From the NCBI GenBank assembly GCA_910588465.1, contig CAJUOP010000016.1, forward strand, positions 35,869-53,483: a stretch of 17,615 bases of DNA, in the 5' to 3' direction. Source of the DNA: an uncultured Christensenellaceae bacterium. GTDB lineage: Bacteria > Bacillota > Clostridia > Christensenellales > Borkfalkiaceae. The translations under genes were made by a program, and so were the position numbers. This document shows positions 6,944-14,754 of the stretch, piece after piece; positions within the stretch are counted from its first letter, which is position 1; each line of letters opens with the position of its first letter. The notes under the pieces are model-generated. The model did no database searches, was not told where the DNA came from, and worked only from the letters and a program-made list of their open reading frames with translations.

Positions 6944-6973
6944 AAAGAGCTGAAACCCTTTCAGCCCTCTTCC
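6942..6973 (-). terminator. Terminator or attenuator between the repeat-protein gene and rnj
   Basis: On the minus strand GGAAGAGGGCTGAAA pairs with TTTCAGCTCTTTCC (one bulge, two G-U pairs, 3-nt loop). The following tail is only moderately U-rich (TTGTGTTTACAAGG), so termination may be partial. No separate rnj promoter is evident in the 90-nt gap, so read-through with attenuation is a reasonable reading. Confidence 0.5.
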
Positions 6974-6994
6974 CCGTACCGTTGCGGTCGTGTT

Positions 6995-9919
6995 TTAATT
7001 AAATGAATCCAAATCCGTTTTGGGAACGAGCGCCGTTTTGATCAGCCCCTGTTCCAAAAGCTCTTCGTCGCTCTTATCGGGGTAGAGCTCTACGAAATCT
7101 ACCCGTTCGTATTCGCCGAGGGCGGCGCCCAGCGTTTCCATGAGCAGCTCGATCAGCTTTACGGCGCGCTTTAACGCGGTCCCGCTCTTGATCTTCACCA
7201 TCATGGGCGTCTTTTCGTACATCTTCTTATCGCCAGCGTACTTCTGGTGGTATACGCTCGTGGGGAATTCCTCGGGGTTGAGCGCCAGATACAGGCAGAG
7301 CGTCTTGCCGCCCATGCCCACCTTGGCGATCGTTTCTCCGTTATAAAAGAATCTGTCGTTCGACCAGTTCACCTGCGATTTTACGTTCGCGTAGCTCATG
7401 AACGTATTTTTCAGTTCGCCGTAGCACTGCTTTAAGCTGTCGTCGCTCTGCATAATTTTGGAAATAAAGCTGCGCTTGTAGCGCACGAACAGCTCCGGCT
7501 CCTCCGCCACGGCGATTTCGCCCGTAATGGGGCGGGGCTTATTGTCGCGCGGGGGCGCCGCCTTGATTCTGGGCGGGATCACCTCCACCTCCTCGTAGTC
7601 CTCTTCGGGCTCCTCGGGCGCTTCTTCCTCTTCGGGCTCCTCGTAGCTTTCGCTCTGCTCGGGGCGCAGCAGCTCCGCCACGCGGGAAGCGATCTTCTCG
7701 CAGTCGGACTCGTCCTCGTCCGCGCCCGTTTCGGGACGGAGCAGGTCGGCGACGCGCGCCGCGATCTTTTCGTAGTCGGGCTCTTCGGGCGTGCCCTCCT
7801 TTTCTTCCTTGTCCGTTTGCAGAATTTCCGCCACGCGGGAGGCGATCTTCTCGCAGTCGTGCTCCTCGTCGTTCTCGTCCTCGCGCATCAGCTGAGCAAG
7901 ACGGGAAGCGATCTTCTCGTAGTCGGGCTCGCTATGGCGGCGGTCGGTCGCGTCGGGGCGCAAGATCTCCGCCATGCGCAGCGCGAGCTTTTCATAGTCG
8001 GGCTCTTCCTTCACCACGGGCTCTGCGGGACGCAGGCGGGAAGCAAGTCGGGACGCGATCTCGTCGTAGTCGGGCTGCACCGCCTCCACCACCACGGGAT
8101 CTGCGGGGCGCAGACGGGAGGCAAGCCGCGCCGCGATCTCGTCGTAATCGGGCTGTACGGGCTCCGCAACCACGGGCTCCGCAGGGCGCAGACGGGAAGC
8201 GAGCCTTGCCGCGATTTCGTCGTAGTCGGGCTCGACGTTCTTATTCTGCTCGGGCTGTTCTTCCGCGCGCAGCTTGTCCGTCACCCTCGCCACGATCGCG
8301 TCGTAGTCGGGTTCGGCGGGCTCGGGCTGTTCCTCCGCGCGCAGCTTATCGGTAACGCGGGCAACCAGCTCGTCGTAATCGGGAACGGGCGCAGGCTCCT
8401 GCGGGGCGACGTAGGGGCGGAGAATTTCCGCCACGCGCGCCGCGATCTCCTTATAGTCGGGCTCGGCGGGCTTCACGGGCTCGGGAGCGGGCTCCGATTC
8501 GAACACCGAAAGCTGCTCTCCCACGATCCTGCTTTCCTCTTCCTCCTTTTCCTCCGCGCGGGGGAAAAGCGCGGCAAGACGGGCGGCGATCTCGTCGTAA
8601 TCTATCTTCGCCGAAACGGGCTCCTCCTCCCGTTCTCTTTCCGCAACGGCGCCGCCCTCCGCGGCGAGCGCTCCGCCGATCTGCTCGGCAAGGCGTTCGT
8701 AGTCAATCCCGCCGCTGATCTGTTCGGCAAGCCTGTCATAGTCCAAAAGCTCGTTTACCTGCGCGGCAAGGCGGGTATAATCCAGTCCCTCGCTTACCTG
8801 CGCGGCAAGCTTTTCCGCGTCCAGCTCTCCCGCCACGGCGGAAGCGATTTTCGAAATGCCCGCTTCGTCTACCGTCACGTCGAATTCGCTCTCCAACACG
8901 GCGGCGACGCGCTCCGCGATCAAATCGTAATCGACGGGCGTAATCGCTTCGGCGACCTTATCGGCGATCGAATTTTCGTCCGTTTCGGGCACGGCGGCGG
9001 CAACGCGGTCGGCGAGAAGATTCTCGTCGAGCACGGGCACCGCGGCGGCAACGCGCTCCGCAATCAAATCGTAATCCACTTCGGGTAAAATAGTGGCGAT
9101 CTTCTCCGCAAGGATCCCGTAATCGAACGCTTCCTCGTTAAACGCCGTCTTTTCGGCAGACTCTTTCGCGGGATCCTCCTCGCGAACGGGAAGGCGCTCG
9201 ACGACCTTTTGTGCCAGCTCTTCGTAATCGAGCTGCGGCAATGCGGACACCACGCGCTCGGTCAATAAATCGTAATCCACCTGCACGTAACCAACGCGCT
9301 CGGAAGCGTAATCATCATAAACCCGCTCGACGGGCTCGCTGCGAACGGCGGTAACGGCGTCTTTTAAATCGCGGACGGCTGACAACAGCTCGTCCCGCGC
9401 TTCCTCCGCAGTCTTTTTAAACTCTTCGAGCAAGGAGTCGGCCTGCTTTTGCAGTACCTCCGCGTGGGTGCGCTCCGCCTCCTCCGCCTTCGCCTTTAAT
9501 TCGGAAAGCAGCCGCTCGTTTTCCTGCGCCATGCGCTGCTGCAAGGAATACAAAAGCTGTTGCAGCTGTTCGGCGGTAACGCCGCCGCCCGTGCCCGAGC
9601 ACAGCTTGCCCAACTCCTCCGCGCGGGATTCGAGCGCGGACAAAATATCGTTGCGCAAATCCTCCTGGTCGTCCAAACCGTTCTGATAAATAGTGCTGTT
9701 TTGCAGCGAAATATATCTCAACTCCGCCAGCACGGCGTCGAGATTGTTTTTCAGTCCCCCCATAACGGCTTCGTAAATGGAAGCCTGCTGCGAAGTATTG
9801 AATTGCAGGTCCTTTCCCATGATCTGGCGCACTTCGTCGATTTTGGAAATGACGCCCTTGTACATTCCTTCGGCGACCGCCGCCCTGCGTTCCTCTTCGT
9901 TATTGGTAAAATCAGCCAT
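6995..9919 (-). CDS. Large acidic repeat protein with conserved-looking C-terminal domain, function unknown
   Basis: A 974-aa protein in four parts. Residues 1-110 are helical (MADFTNNEEERRAAVAEGMY...). Residues about 115-195 are a charged coiled coil rich in Glu, Lys, Gln and Ala. Residues about 214-757 hold some 23 degenerate copies of a short unit of the form [PLVI]-D-Y-[DE]-x-[IL]-[AV]-x-[RK]-[VLI]-x-x-x-[LV]-x-P, joined by 0-30-residue acidic, Pro/Glu-rich linkers. Spacing is tight (about 13-16 aa) in the first half and longer (24-27 aa or more) in the second. After an acidic hinge (EEPEEEEAPEEPEE...), residues about 809-974 form a globular alpha/beta domain with KTLCLYLALNPEEF and a terminal basic/hydrophobic stretch. 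There is no signal peptide or membrane segment, so it is cytosolic. A GAGG ribosome site supports ATG 9919, and it has its own promoter. Each unit looks like a short amphipathic helix, which suggests a multivalent scaffold. Confidence 0.9.
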   Translation of the reverse strand: MADFTNNEEERRAAVAEGMYKGVISKIDEVRQIMGKDLQFNTSQQASIYEAVMGGLKNNLDAVLAELRYISLQNSTIYQNGLDDQEDLRNDILSALESRAEELGKLCSGTGGGVTAEQLQQLLYSLQQRMAQENERLLSELKAKAEEAERTHAEVLQKQADSLLEEFKKTAEEARDELLSAVRDLKDAVTAVRSEPVERVYDDYASERVGYVQVDYDLLTERVVSALPQLDYEELAQKVVERLPVREEDPAKESAEKTAFNEEAFDYGILAEKIATILPEVDYDLIAERVAAAVPVLDENLLADRVAAAVPETDENSIADKVAEAITPVDYDLIAERVAAVLESEFDVTVDEAGISKIASAVAGELDAEKLAAQVSEGLDYTRLAAQVNELLDYDRLAEQISGGIDYERLAEQIGGALAAEGGAVAEREREEEPVSAKIDYDEIAARLAALFPRAEEKEEEESRIVGEQLSVFESEPAPEPVKPAEPDYKEIAARVAEILRPYVAPQEPAPVPDYDELVARVTDKLRAEEQPEPAEPDYDAIVARVTDKLRAEEQPEQNKNVEPDYDEIAARLASRLRPAEPVVAEPVQPDYDEIAARLASRLRPADPVVVEAVQPDYDEIASRLASRLRPAEPVVKEEPDYEKLALRMAEILRPDATDRRHSEPDYEKIASRLAQLMREDENDEEHDCEKIASRVAEILQTDKEEKEGTPEEPDYEKIAARVADLLRPETGADEDESDCEKIASRVAELLRPEQSESYEEPEEEEAPEEPEEDYEEVEVIPPRIKAAPPRDNKPRPITGEIAVAEEPELFVRYKRSFISKIMQSDDSLKQCYGELKNTFMSYANVKSQVNWSNDRFFYNGETIAKVGMGGKTLCLYLALNPEEFPTSVYHQKYAGDKKMYEKTPMMVKIKSGTALKRAVKLIELLMETLGAALGEYERVDFVELYPDKSDEELLEQGLIKTALVPKTDLDSFN
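7650..9290 (-). repeat. Array of ~23 DY[DE]xIAxRV-type protein repeats
   Basis: The coding repeats of the 974-aa protein. The three most similar units lie at 8153-8230, 8075-8152 and 8003-8074 (78, 78 and 72 bp), encoding PDYDEIA[AS]RLASRLRP plus a PxxVV linker. Two more units, at about 8231-8385, share VTDKLRAEEQPE. N-terminal units are more diverged (for example LDYDRLAEQI and VDYDLIAERVAA). The gradient suggests older duplication toward the N-terminus and recent expansion in the middle. Confidence 0.9.
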
Positions 9920-9955
9920 AAAGTACCTCTTTTAAAGATAGTTTGCCTTCTATCT

Positions 9956-9984
9956 ATTTTACTACAAAACGCGGCAAATGTAAA
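9956..9984 (-). promoter_or_regulatory. Sigma-A promoter of the repeat-protein gene
   Basis: Minus-strand TTTACA (9979-9984), 17-nt spacer, TAAAAT (9956-9961). The expected start is near 9949, giving a leader of about 30 nt with a GAGG ribosome site. Confidence 0.7.
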
Positions 9985-10032
9985 TATCTTTTCGGTTGTT
10001 TTTTGCAAAAGCGGAATAATTTTCCTGCAAAA

Positions 10033-10090
10033 TGCGATTATTTTGCCCCGTTTGGAATAGTATGCGTGACATATTACTCAAATAATCGCA
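10033..10090. repeat. 11-bp inverted repeat between the ABC operon and the repeat-protein gene
   Basis: Perfect arms TGCGATTATTT (10033-10043) and AAATAATCGCA (10080-10090) are separated by 36 nt. It lies upstream of the 9956-9984 promoter and downstream of the ABC-operon terminator. Possible roles are an operator or DNA-looping site, or a long-loop RNA structure. None is proven. Confidence 0.5.
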
Positions 10091-10091
10091 G

Positions 10092-10131
10092 AAAAATAAA
10101 AAATGCGGCTTCCCTCTCGAGAAAACCGCAC
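10092..10131 (-). terminator. Terminator of the ABC exporter operon
   Basis: On the minus strand TGCGG...CCGCA forms the base of an interrupted stem (10104-10130). It is followed by a U-rich tail encoded by the A-run 10092-10103. It lies 14 nt after the stop of the second ABC gene. Confidence 0.75.
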
Positions 10132-10144
10132 TTTAAAATTCGTT

Positions 10145-12091
10145 TTATTCCAATTCGAACGCGCCCGTGTAAAGCTGGTAGTACTGCCCCTTCTGTTCGA
10201 TAAGCTGCTCGTGCGTGCCGCGCTCGATCACCCTGCCGTGTTCGAGCACCATGATCACGTTGGAGTTCTTTACCGTCGAAAGGCGGTGCGCGATGACGAA
10301 CACCGTTCTGCCCTCCATCAGCTTATCCATGCCCCGCTGCACGATCGCCTCGGTACGGGTGTCGATAGAACTCGTCGCCTCGTCCAAAATCATTACGGGA
10401 GGATCGGCGACCGCCGCCCGCGCGATGGACAAAAGCTGCCGCTGCCCCTGCGATAGGTTGGCGCCGTTGTGCGTAAGCAGCGTGTTGTAGCCCTCGGGAA
10501 GCCGCGTAATAAAGTCGTCCGCGCCCGCCTTCTTCGCCGCCTCGACGCACGCCTCGTCCGTCGCGTCCAGATTGCCGTAACGGATATTTTCCATCACCGT
10601 GCCCGTAAACAGGTTGGTATCCTGCAACACCATGCCCAGCGAGCGGCGCAGCGCGGATTTTTTGATCTTGTTGATGTTGATCCCGTCGTAACGGATCTTG
10701 CCGTCCGCAATGTCGTAAAAGCGGGTCAACAGATTGGTAATAGTCGTCTTGCCCGCGCCCGTCGCCCCGACAAAGGCAACCTTTTGCCCCGGCTTTGCGT
10801 ACAGACTGATATCGTGCAGCACGATTTTATCCTCGGTATAGCCGAAGTCCACTTCCTCCATAACAATATCGCCCGTCAGCTTTGTGTAAGTTACGGTACC
10901 GTCCGCCTTGTGCGGGTGCTTCCATGCCCACAGCCCAGTGTGCTCGACACACTCCGTCAGCTCGCCGTTCACCTCTTTGGCGTTTACCAGCTCTACGTAG
11001 CCGTCGTCCGTTTCGGACTTCTCGTCGATGAGCGCAAACACACGCCCCGCGCCCGCAAGCCCCATTACCACCGAGTTTACCTGCTGGGAAACCTGATTGA
11101 TATTGTTAAAGAACTGACGGGTCGTTTGCAGGAACGCCACCAAAAGGACGATGCCGGCGCTCGTCAGAAATTCCCCCGCGGCGTTAACGGTGTAGAACAC
11201 CGAGCCCGAGATACTTACGTTGTTTACGCGGTTCAAAATGAACATGGCGCCAATCAAAGTTACCACCACGTATAGCACATGACCGATATTTCCCAGAATG
11301 GGCATAAGCATGTTTGCATAGCCGTTTGCGCGGTTCGTCTGTTGAAAAAGGTGCTCGTTCACCTTGTCGAAGTCGCGCTTTGCCTCCTCTTCGTGGCAGA
11401 ACACCTTTACGACCTTTTGCCCGTTCATCATCTCTTCTACAAAACCCTCGGTTTTAGCAACCGCGCGCTGCTGACCGATAAAGTACTTCGCCGCACCGCC
11501 CCCCACGAATTTGGTGACGACCAGCACCAGCAAGATTCCGCCGAATACGATCAGGGTAAGGTACACGCTGTACCACAGCATAATGCCGAACAACGTAAGC
11601 ACCATGATCGCCGAAGTGAGCAACTGAGGCAAGCTTTCGGAAACCACCTGGCGAAGCGCGTCGATATCGTTGGTGTAATAGCTCATAATGTCGCCGTGGT
11701 TGTGCGTATCGAAGTAGCGAATGGGTAAATCTTCCATACCCTCAAACATCGCCACGCGCATTTTCTTCATGTAGCCCTGCGTAATCACCGCAAAGAGCTG
11801 TTTGCTGATCGCCCCCGAAATGAGTGACAGCACGTACAGCCCGATGAGAATACACATGGGAATACTGATCGCTTTGCCCGCTTCCGCCCACGTCTGCTGC
11901 GCGCCGATCGCGTCCTTTAATGCGGTAAACACCGTCTGCATGAACAGTGAAGGAAGCGCACTCACAACGGCGTTGAACACCACGCAAATCAGCGAAATGG
12001 TCAGCATAGCGGGATAGAAATGGAATACCGATTTAATCGCTCTCTTTAAAACGCCCTTTTGTTTGGGCATGTTTTTCCGATTCGGTTTCAT
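10145..12091 (-). CDS. ABC exporter half-transporter, catalytically canonical subunit (permease-ATPase)
   Basis: A 648-aa protein with an N-terminal six-helix type I exporter membrane domain (about residues 30-345) and a C-terminal ATPase domain. Walker A is GATGAGKTT, Walker B is VMILDEATSSID with the catalytic Glu, and the H-loop is VIAHRLSTV. The signature is LSQGQ instead of LSGGQ. Between the two domains there is an extra segment of about 35 residues containing GLWAWKHPHKADG, which I associate with a clostridial subgroup of COG1132 transporters. It pairs with the upstream half-transporter (4-nt ATGA overlap), whose Walker B lacks the catalytic Glu. In such heterodimers (for example TM287/288) only one of the two ATP sites hydrolyses efficiently. 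The start is ATG 12091 with GGAGGG at 5-nt spacing. Substrate unknown; multidrug or peptide/lipid export is typical of the family. Confidence 0.95.
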   Translation of the reverse strand: MKPNRKNMPKQKGVLKRAIKSVFHFYPAMLTISLICVVFNAVVSALPSLFMQTVFTALKDAIGAQQTWAEAGKAISIPMCILIGLYVLSLISGAISKQLFAVITQGYMKKMRVAMFEGMEDLPIRYFDTHNHGDIMSYYTNDIDALRQVVSESLPQLLTSAIMVLTLFGIMLWYSVYLTLIVFGGILLVLVVTKFVGGGAAKYFIGQQRAVAKTEGFVEEMMNGQKVVKVFCHEEEAKRDFDKVNEHLFQQTNRANGYANMLMPILGNIGHVLYVVVTLIGAMFILNRVNNVSISGSVFYTVNAAGEFLTSAGIVLLVAFLQTTRQFFNNINQVSQQVNSVVMGLAGAGRVFALIDEKSETDDGYVELVNAKEVNGELTECVEHTGLWAWKHPHKADGTVTYTKLTGDIVMEEVDFGYTEDKIVLHDISLYAKPGQKVAFVGATGAGKTTITNLLTRFYDIADGKIRYDGININKIKKSALRRSLGMVLQDTNLFTGTVMENIRYGNLDATDEACVEAAKKAGADDFITRLPEGYNTLLTHNGANLSQGQRQLLSIARAAVADPPVMILDEATSSIDTRTEAIVQRGMDKLMEGRTVFVIAHRLSTVKNSNVIMVLEHGRVIERGTHEQLIEQKGQYYQLYTGAFELE

Positions 12092-13857
12092 TCGTTCCCT
12101 CCTTCCGCGCCGTCATTCGAAGCCTTATTCTGCGAAGTATAAACCTCCGAATAAATCGCGTTTGTCTTTAACAGCTCTTCGTGCGTACCGATCGCGTTGA
12201 TTTTTCCGCCCTCCATAACGATGATGCGGTCGGCGTCCTCCACCGAAGATGTGCGTTGCGCGATAATAATTTTGGTCGTTTCGGGGATATACTCGCGCAA
12301 GCCCTTGCGGATGAGCGCGTCCGTCTTGGTATCGACCGCACTCGTCGAGTCGTCCAAAATTAAAATTTTGGGCTTTTTCAACAGGGCGCGCGCAATGCAC
12401 AGGCGCTGTTTTTGTCCGCCCGATACGTTGGTACCCCCCTGCTCGATATAGGTATCGTACCCCTTGGGGAAGGAGGAAACAAATTCGTCCGCCTGCGAAA
12501 GCTTGCACGCTTCGACAAGCTCCTCGTCCGTCGCGTCCGCATTCCCCCAGCGCAGATTTTCTTTAATAGTGCCCGAAAAAAGAACGTTCTTTTGCAGCAC
12601 CACGGCAACCTGATTGCGCAGTGTTTCCAAATCGTATTCGCGTACGTCGATTCCGCCCACCTTCAGCGTCCCCTCGCTCACGTCGTAAAGGCGGGAAATC
12701 AAGTTCACGAGCGAAGTTTTACTTGCGCCCGTTCCGCCGATAATGCCGATGGTTTCGCCCGATTTAATATGTAAATTTACGTCCGAAAGCACGTTCTTTT
12801 CTGCGTTCGCCGCATATTTGAAATTGACGCCGTCGAAATCGATGGAACCATCCTTCACTTCGAAAACGGGATTTTCGGGATTATGCAGCGTGCTTTCCTC
12901 TTTCAGCACCTCGGTAATACGACGAGCGCTTTCCAAAGACATGGTTATCATTACGAACACCATGGAAAACATCATAAGAGACATTAACACCTGCATGCCG
13001 TAAACGATCAGTTGGGAAATTTCCCACGTTTGATCGACACCCGACTTGATGCTGAGATAACAGCCGACGAACAGCACGGACGAAAGCACGGCGTAAAAGA
13101 AAAACTGCATCACGGGATTGTTCCACGCCAGAATTTTTTCCGCGCGCGTAAAGTCCGCGCATAAATCCTCCGCCGCCGCGCCGAACTTCTGTTTTTCGTA
13201 ATCCTCGCGTACGTAGGATTTTACCACGCGGATCCCCTTGATATTCTCCTGAATGGATTCGTTCAGATTGTCGTACTTTTTAAACACCCTGCGGAACAAC
13301 GGCATTACCTTTTTCATCATCAGCAGCAAAATTAACGTAAGGGGCGGGATCACCGCAATAAAGATCCAAGCAAGGCTTCCGCCGATGACAAACGCCATCG
13401 CCACCGAAAATACGATCATTACGGGGCAGCGGAACGCCATGCGTACAATCATCATATACGCCATCTGCACGTTGGAAACGTCCGTCGTCATACGCGTCAC
13501 AAGAGACGAGGTTGAGAATTTGTCGATATTCTCGAACGAAAATTCCTGTACCTTATAATATAAATCCTTTCTTAAATTTTTGGCGAACCCCGCCGACGCC
13601 TTTGCGCAGAACCCTCCCGCAAGCGCTCCGCAAGCAAGCGACAGCACCGACATCGCGATTAAAATAATGGCGTATTGCCCGATCCCGAGCACTCCGCCCG
13701 TGCCCCACATGACGAGCCCGTCCTGAATGGCGTTCCCCAGATAGATGATCACAAAGGGAATCAAACATTCGAGCACGACTTCAAGAATAACGAACAGGGG
13801 CGACAATACCGAAGCGGTCTTGTATTCGCGCACCGACTTGGCAAGCAGTTTAATCAA
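12088..13857 (-). CDS. ABC exporter half-transporter, degenerate-site subunit (permease-ATPase)
   Basis: About 589 aa, with a six-helix exporter membrane domain followed by an ATPase domain. Three catalytic elements deviate. Walker A reads GGTGASKTS (Ser before the Lys), Walker B ends LDDSTSAVD (Asp in place of the catalytic Glu), and the H-loop reads IIAQRTSSV (Gln in place of His). The signature VSGGQKQR is canonical and would complete the active site formed with the partner's Walker motifs. This is the expected division of labour in a heterodimeric exporter. I place the start at TTG 13857: the AGGAGG site ends at 13866, giving 8-nt spacing. The in-frame GTG at 13866 overlaps the ribosome site itself and is unlikely. 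It is the first gene of a two-gene operon with its own strong promoter. Substrate unknown. Confidence 0.93.
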   Translation of the reverse strand: MIKLLAKSVREYKTASVLSPLFVILEVVLECLIPFVIIYLGNAIQDGLVMWGTGGVLGIGQYAIILIAMSVLSLACGALAGGFCAKASAGFAKNLRKDLYYKVQEFSFENIDKFSTSSLVTRMTTDVSNVQMAYMMIVRMAFRCPVMIVFSVAMAFVIGGSLAWIFIAVIPPLTLILLLMMKKVMPLFRRVFKKYDNLNESIQENIKGIRVVKSYVREDYEKQKFGAAAEDLCADFTRAEKILAWNNPVMQFFFYAVLSSVLFVGCYLSIKSGVDQTWEISQLIVYGMQVLMSLMMFSMVFVMITMSLESARRITEVLKEESTLHNPENPVFEVKDGSIDFDGVNFKYAANAEKNVLSDVNLHIKSGETIGIIGGTGASKTSLVNLISRLYDVSEGTLKVGGIDVREYDLETLRNQVAVVLQKNVLFSGTIKENLRWGNADATDEELVEACKLSQADEFVSSFPKGYDTYIEQGGTNVSGGQKQRLCIARALLKKPKILILDDSTSAVDTKTDALIRKGLREYIPETTKIIIAQRTSSVEDADRIIVMEGGKINAIGTHEELLKTNAIYSEVYTSQNKASNDGAEGGNE

Positions 13858-13895
13858 ACACCTCACCTCCTTTTTGGTTTTAACAGTATTTACTT

Positions 13896-13924
13896 ATATT
13901 ATCACTTAATAAAATTTTTGTCAA
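13896..13924 (-). promoter_or_regulatory. Sigma-A promoter of the ABC exporter operon
   Basis: Minus-strand TTGACA (13919-13924) with a perfect -35, a 17-nt A/T-rich spacer and TAATAT (13896-13901). Together with the AGGAGG ribosome site (13866-13871) this predicts strong expression unless repressed. Confidence 0.8.
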
Positions 13925-13969
13925 ACAAACGCGGGCAAAGAACGCACAAATTTCACCTGATTTTTACCG

Positions 13970-14013
13970 AAAAAAGGCGACGGACGGGCGGATTTTTTCG
14001 CCCTTCCGTCGCC
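13970..14013 (-). terminator. Strong terminator of the spoIIA operon
   Basis: A GC-rich stem, GGCGACGG (13976-13983) against CCGTCGCC (14006-14013) with an inner CGGGCG/CGCCC extension. On the minus strand it is followed by a U-run (A-run 13970-13975). It lies 18 nt beyond the sigF stop. Confidence 0.92.
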
Positions 14014-14031
14014 TTGCCGTATTTAAGCAAA

Positions 14032-14754
14032 TCACGAAAGCTCTTTTTTAAACTCGCGCATGATGCGGCTTTCGATGCGCGAGATCTGCACCTGCGAAAC
14101 GCCGATCGCCTTTGCCACCTCGCTTTGCGTCATGTCGCGGAAATAGCGCAGGAACACGATTTTTTTATCGCGCTCGTCCAGCTTCTCGATCGCCGATTTC
14201 AACACCATTTTTTCGATCATGTCCTCGGGATTCTCTTTGGACGGCAGCTTTTCGGCAAGGGTCGCCGATTTCTCGTCCTTATACTCTCCCTGCTCGTAAA
14301 TGGAAACGGGCATACGCGAGGAGCCGAGCGTGAACACCACCTCGCCCTCGTCCATGGAGAAAACGGCGGCAAGCTCCTTTACCGAGGGCTGCGTGCCGTG
14401 CTCGAAGGCGTATTGCTCGATATAGCGGTTCATTTCCCGCGCCGATTTTTTCATGGCGCGCGAAACCTTTACGCTTCCGTCGTCGCGTAAAAACCGCTTG
14501 ATCTCCCCCGCGATCATGGGTACGGCGTACGTGGAAAAGCGGACCCCGAAGCTCTCGTCGAACCCCGAAATCGCCTTTAAAAACCCCATGCAGGAAAGCT
14601 GATACAAGTCGTCGTATTCCACGCCCTTGCCCAGATAGCGCTTTAAAATGCTCTTTAACAGGGACGAGTTATGTTCCAACAGGGTTTCTTTCGCTCGGTT
14701 GTCTCCCGACTTCGCCAGCCGCAGATAATGTAAGGTATCCTGTTCATTGAGCAT
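14032..14754 (-). CDS. sigF: RNA polymerase sporulation sigma factor SigF
   Basis: A 240-aa sigma-70 family factor that directs early forespore transcription. Region 2 is clear in YDDLYQLSCMGFLKAI and FSTYAVPMIAGEIKRFLRDDG, which is characteristic of the SigF/SigG branch. Region 3 follows (KELAAVFSMDEGEV), and region 4 ends with the helix-turn-helix MTQSEVAKAIGVSQVQISRI. The position directly after spoIIAB identifies it as SigF rather than SigG. It is held inactive by SpoIIAB until SpoIIAA is dephosphorylated. Its ATG (14754) overlaps the spoIIAB stop by 11 nt, so translation is coupled, and a strong terminator follows. Length is close to the B. subtilis protein (about 255 aa). Confidence 0.97.
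   Translation of the reverse strand: MLNEQDTLHYLRLAKSGDNRAKETLLEHNSSLLKSILKRYLGKGVEYDDLYQLSCMGFLKAISGFDESFGVRFSTYAVPMIAGEIKRFLRDDGSVKVSRAMKKSAREMNRYIEQYAFEHGTQPSVKELAAVFSMDEGEVVFTLGSSRMPVSIYEQGEYKDEKSATLAEKLPSKENPEDMIEKMVLKSAIEKLDERDKKIVFLRYFRDMTQSEVAKAIGVSQVQISRIESRIMREFKKELS

Noticed and set aside
7817..9088. 423-aa plus-strand open frame
   Set aside because: It is the antisense of the periodic repeat gene; codon periodicity keeps the opposite frame open. No ribosome site and a repetitive composition that mirrors the real gene.
7650..9290. Possible CRISPR array because of regular repeats
   Set aside because: The repeats are coding, in frame, variable in length and degenerate, with no constant repeat or spacer structure.
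13858..13866. GTG start (13866) for the first ABC gene
   Set aside because: Its first base is inside the AGGAGG site. TTG at 13857 has 8-nt spacing.
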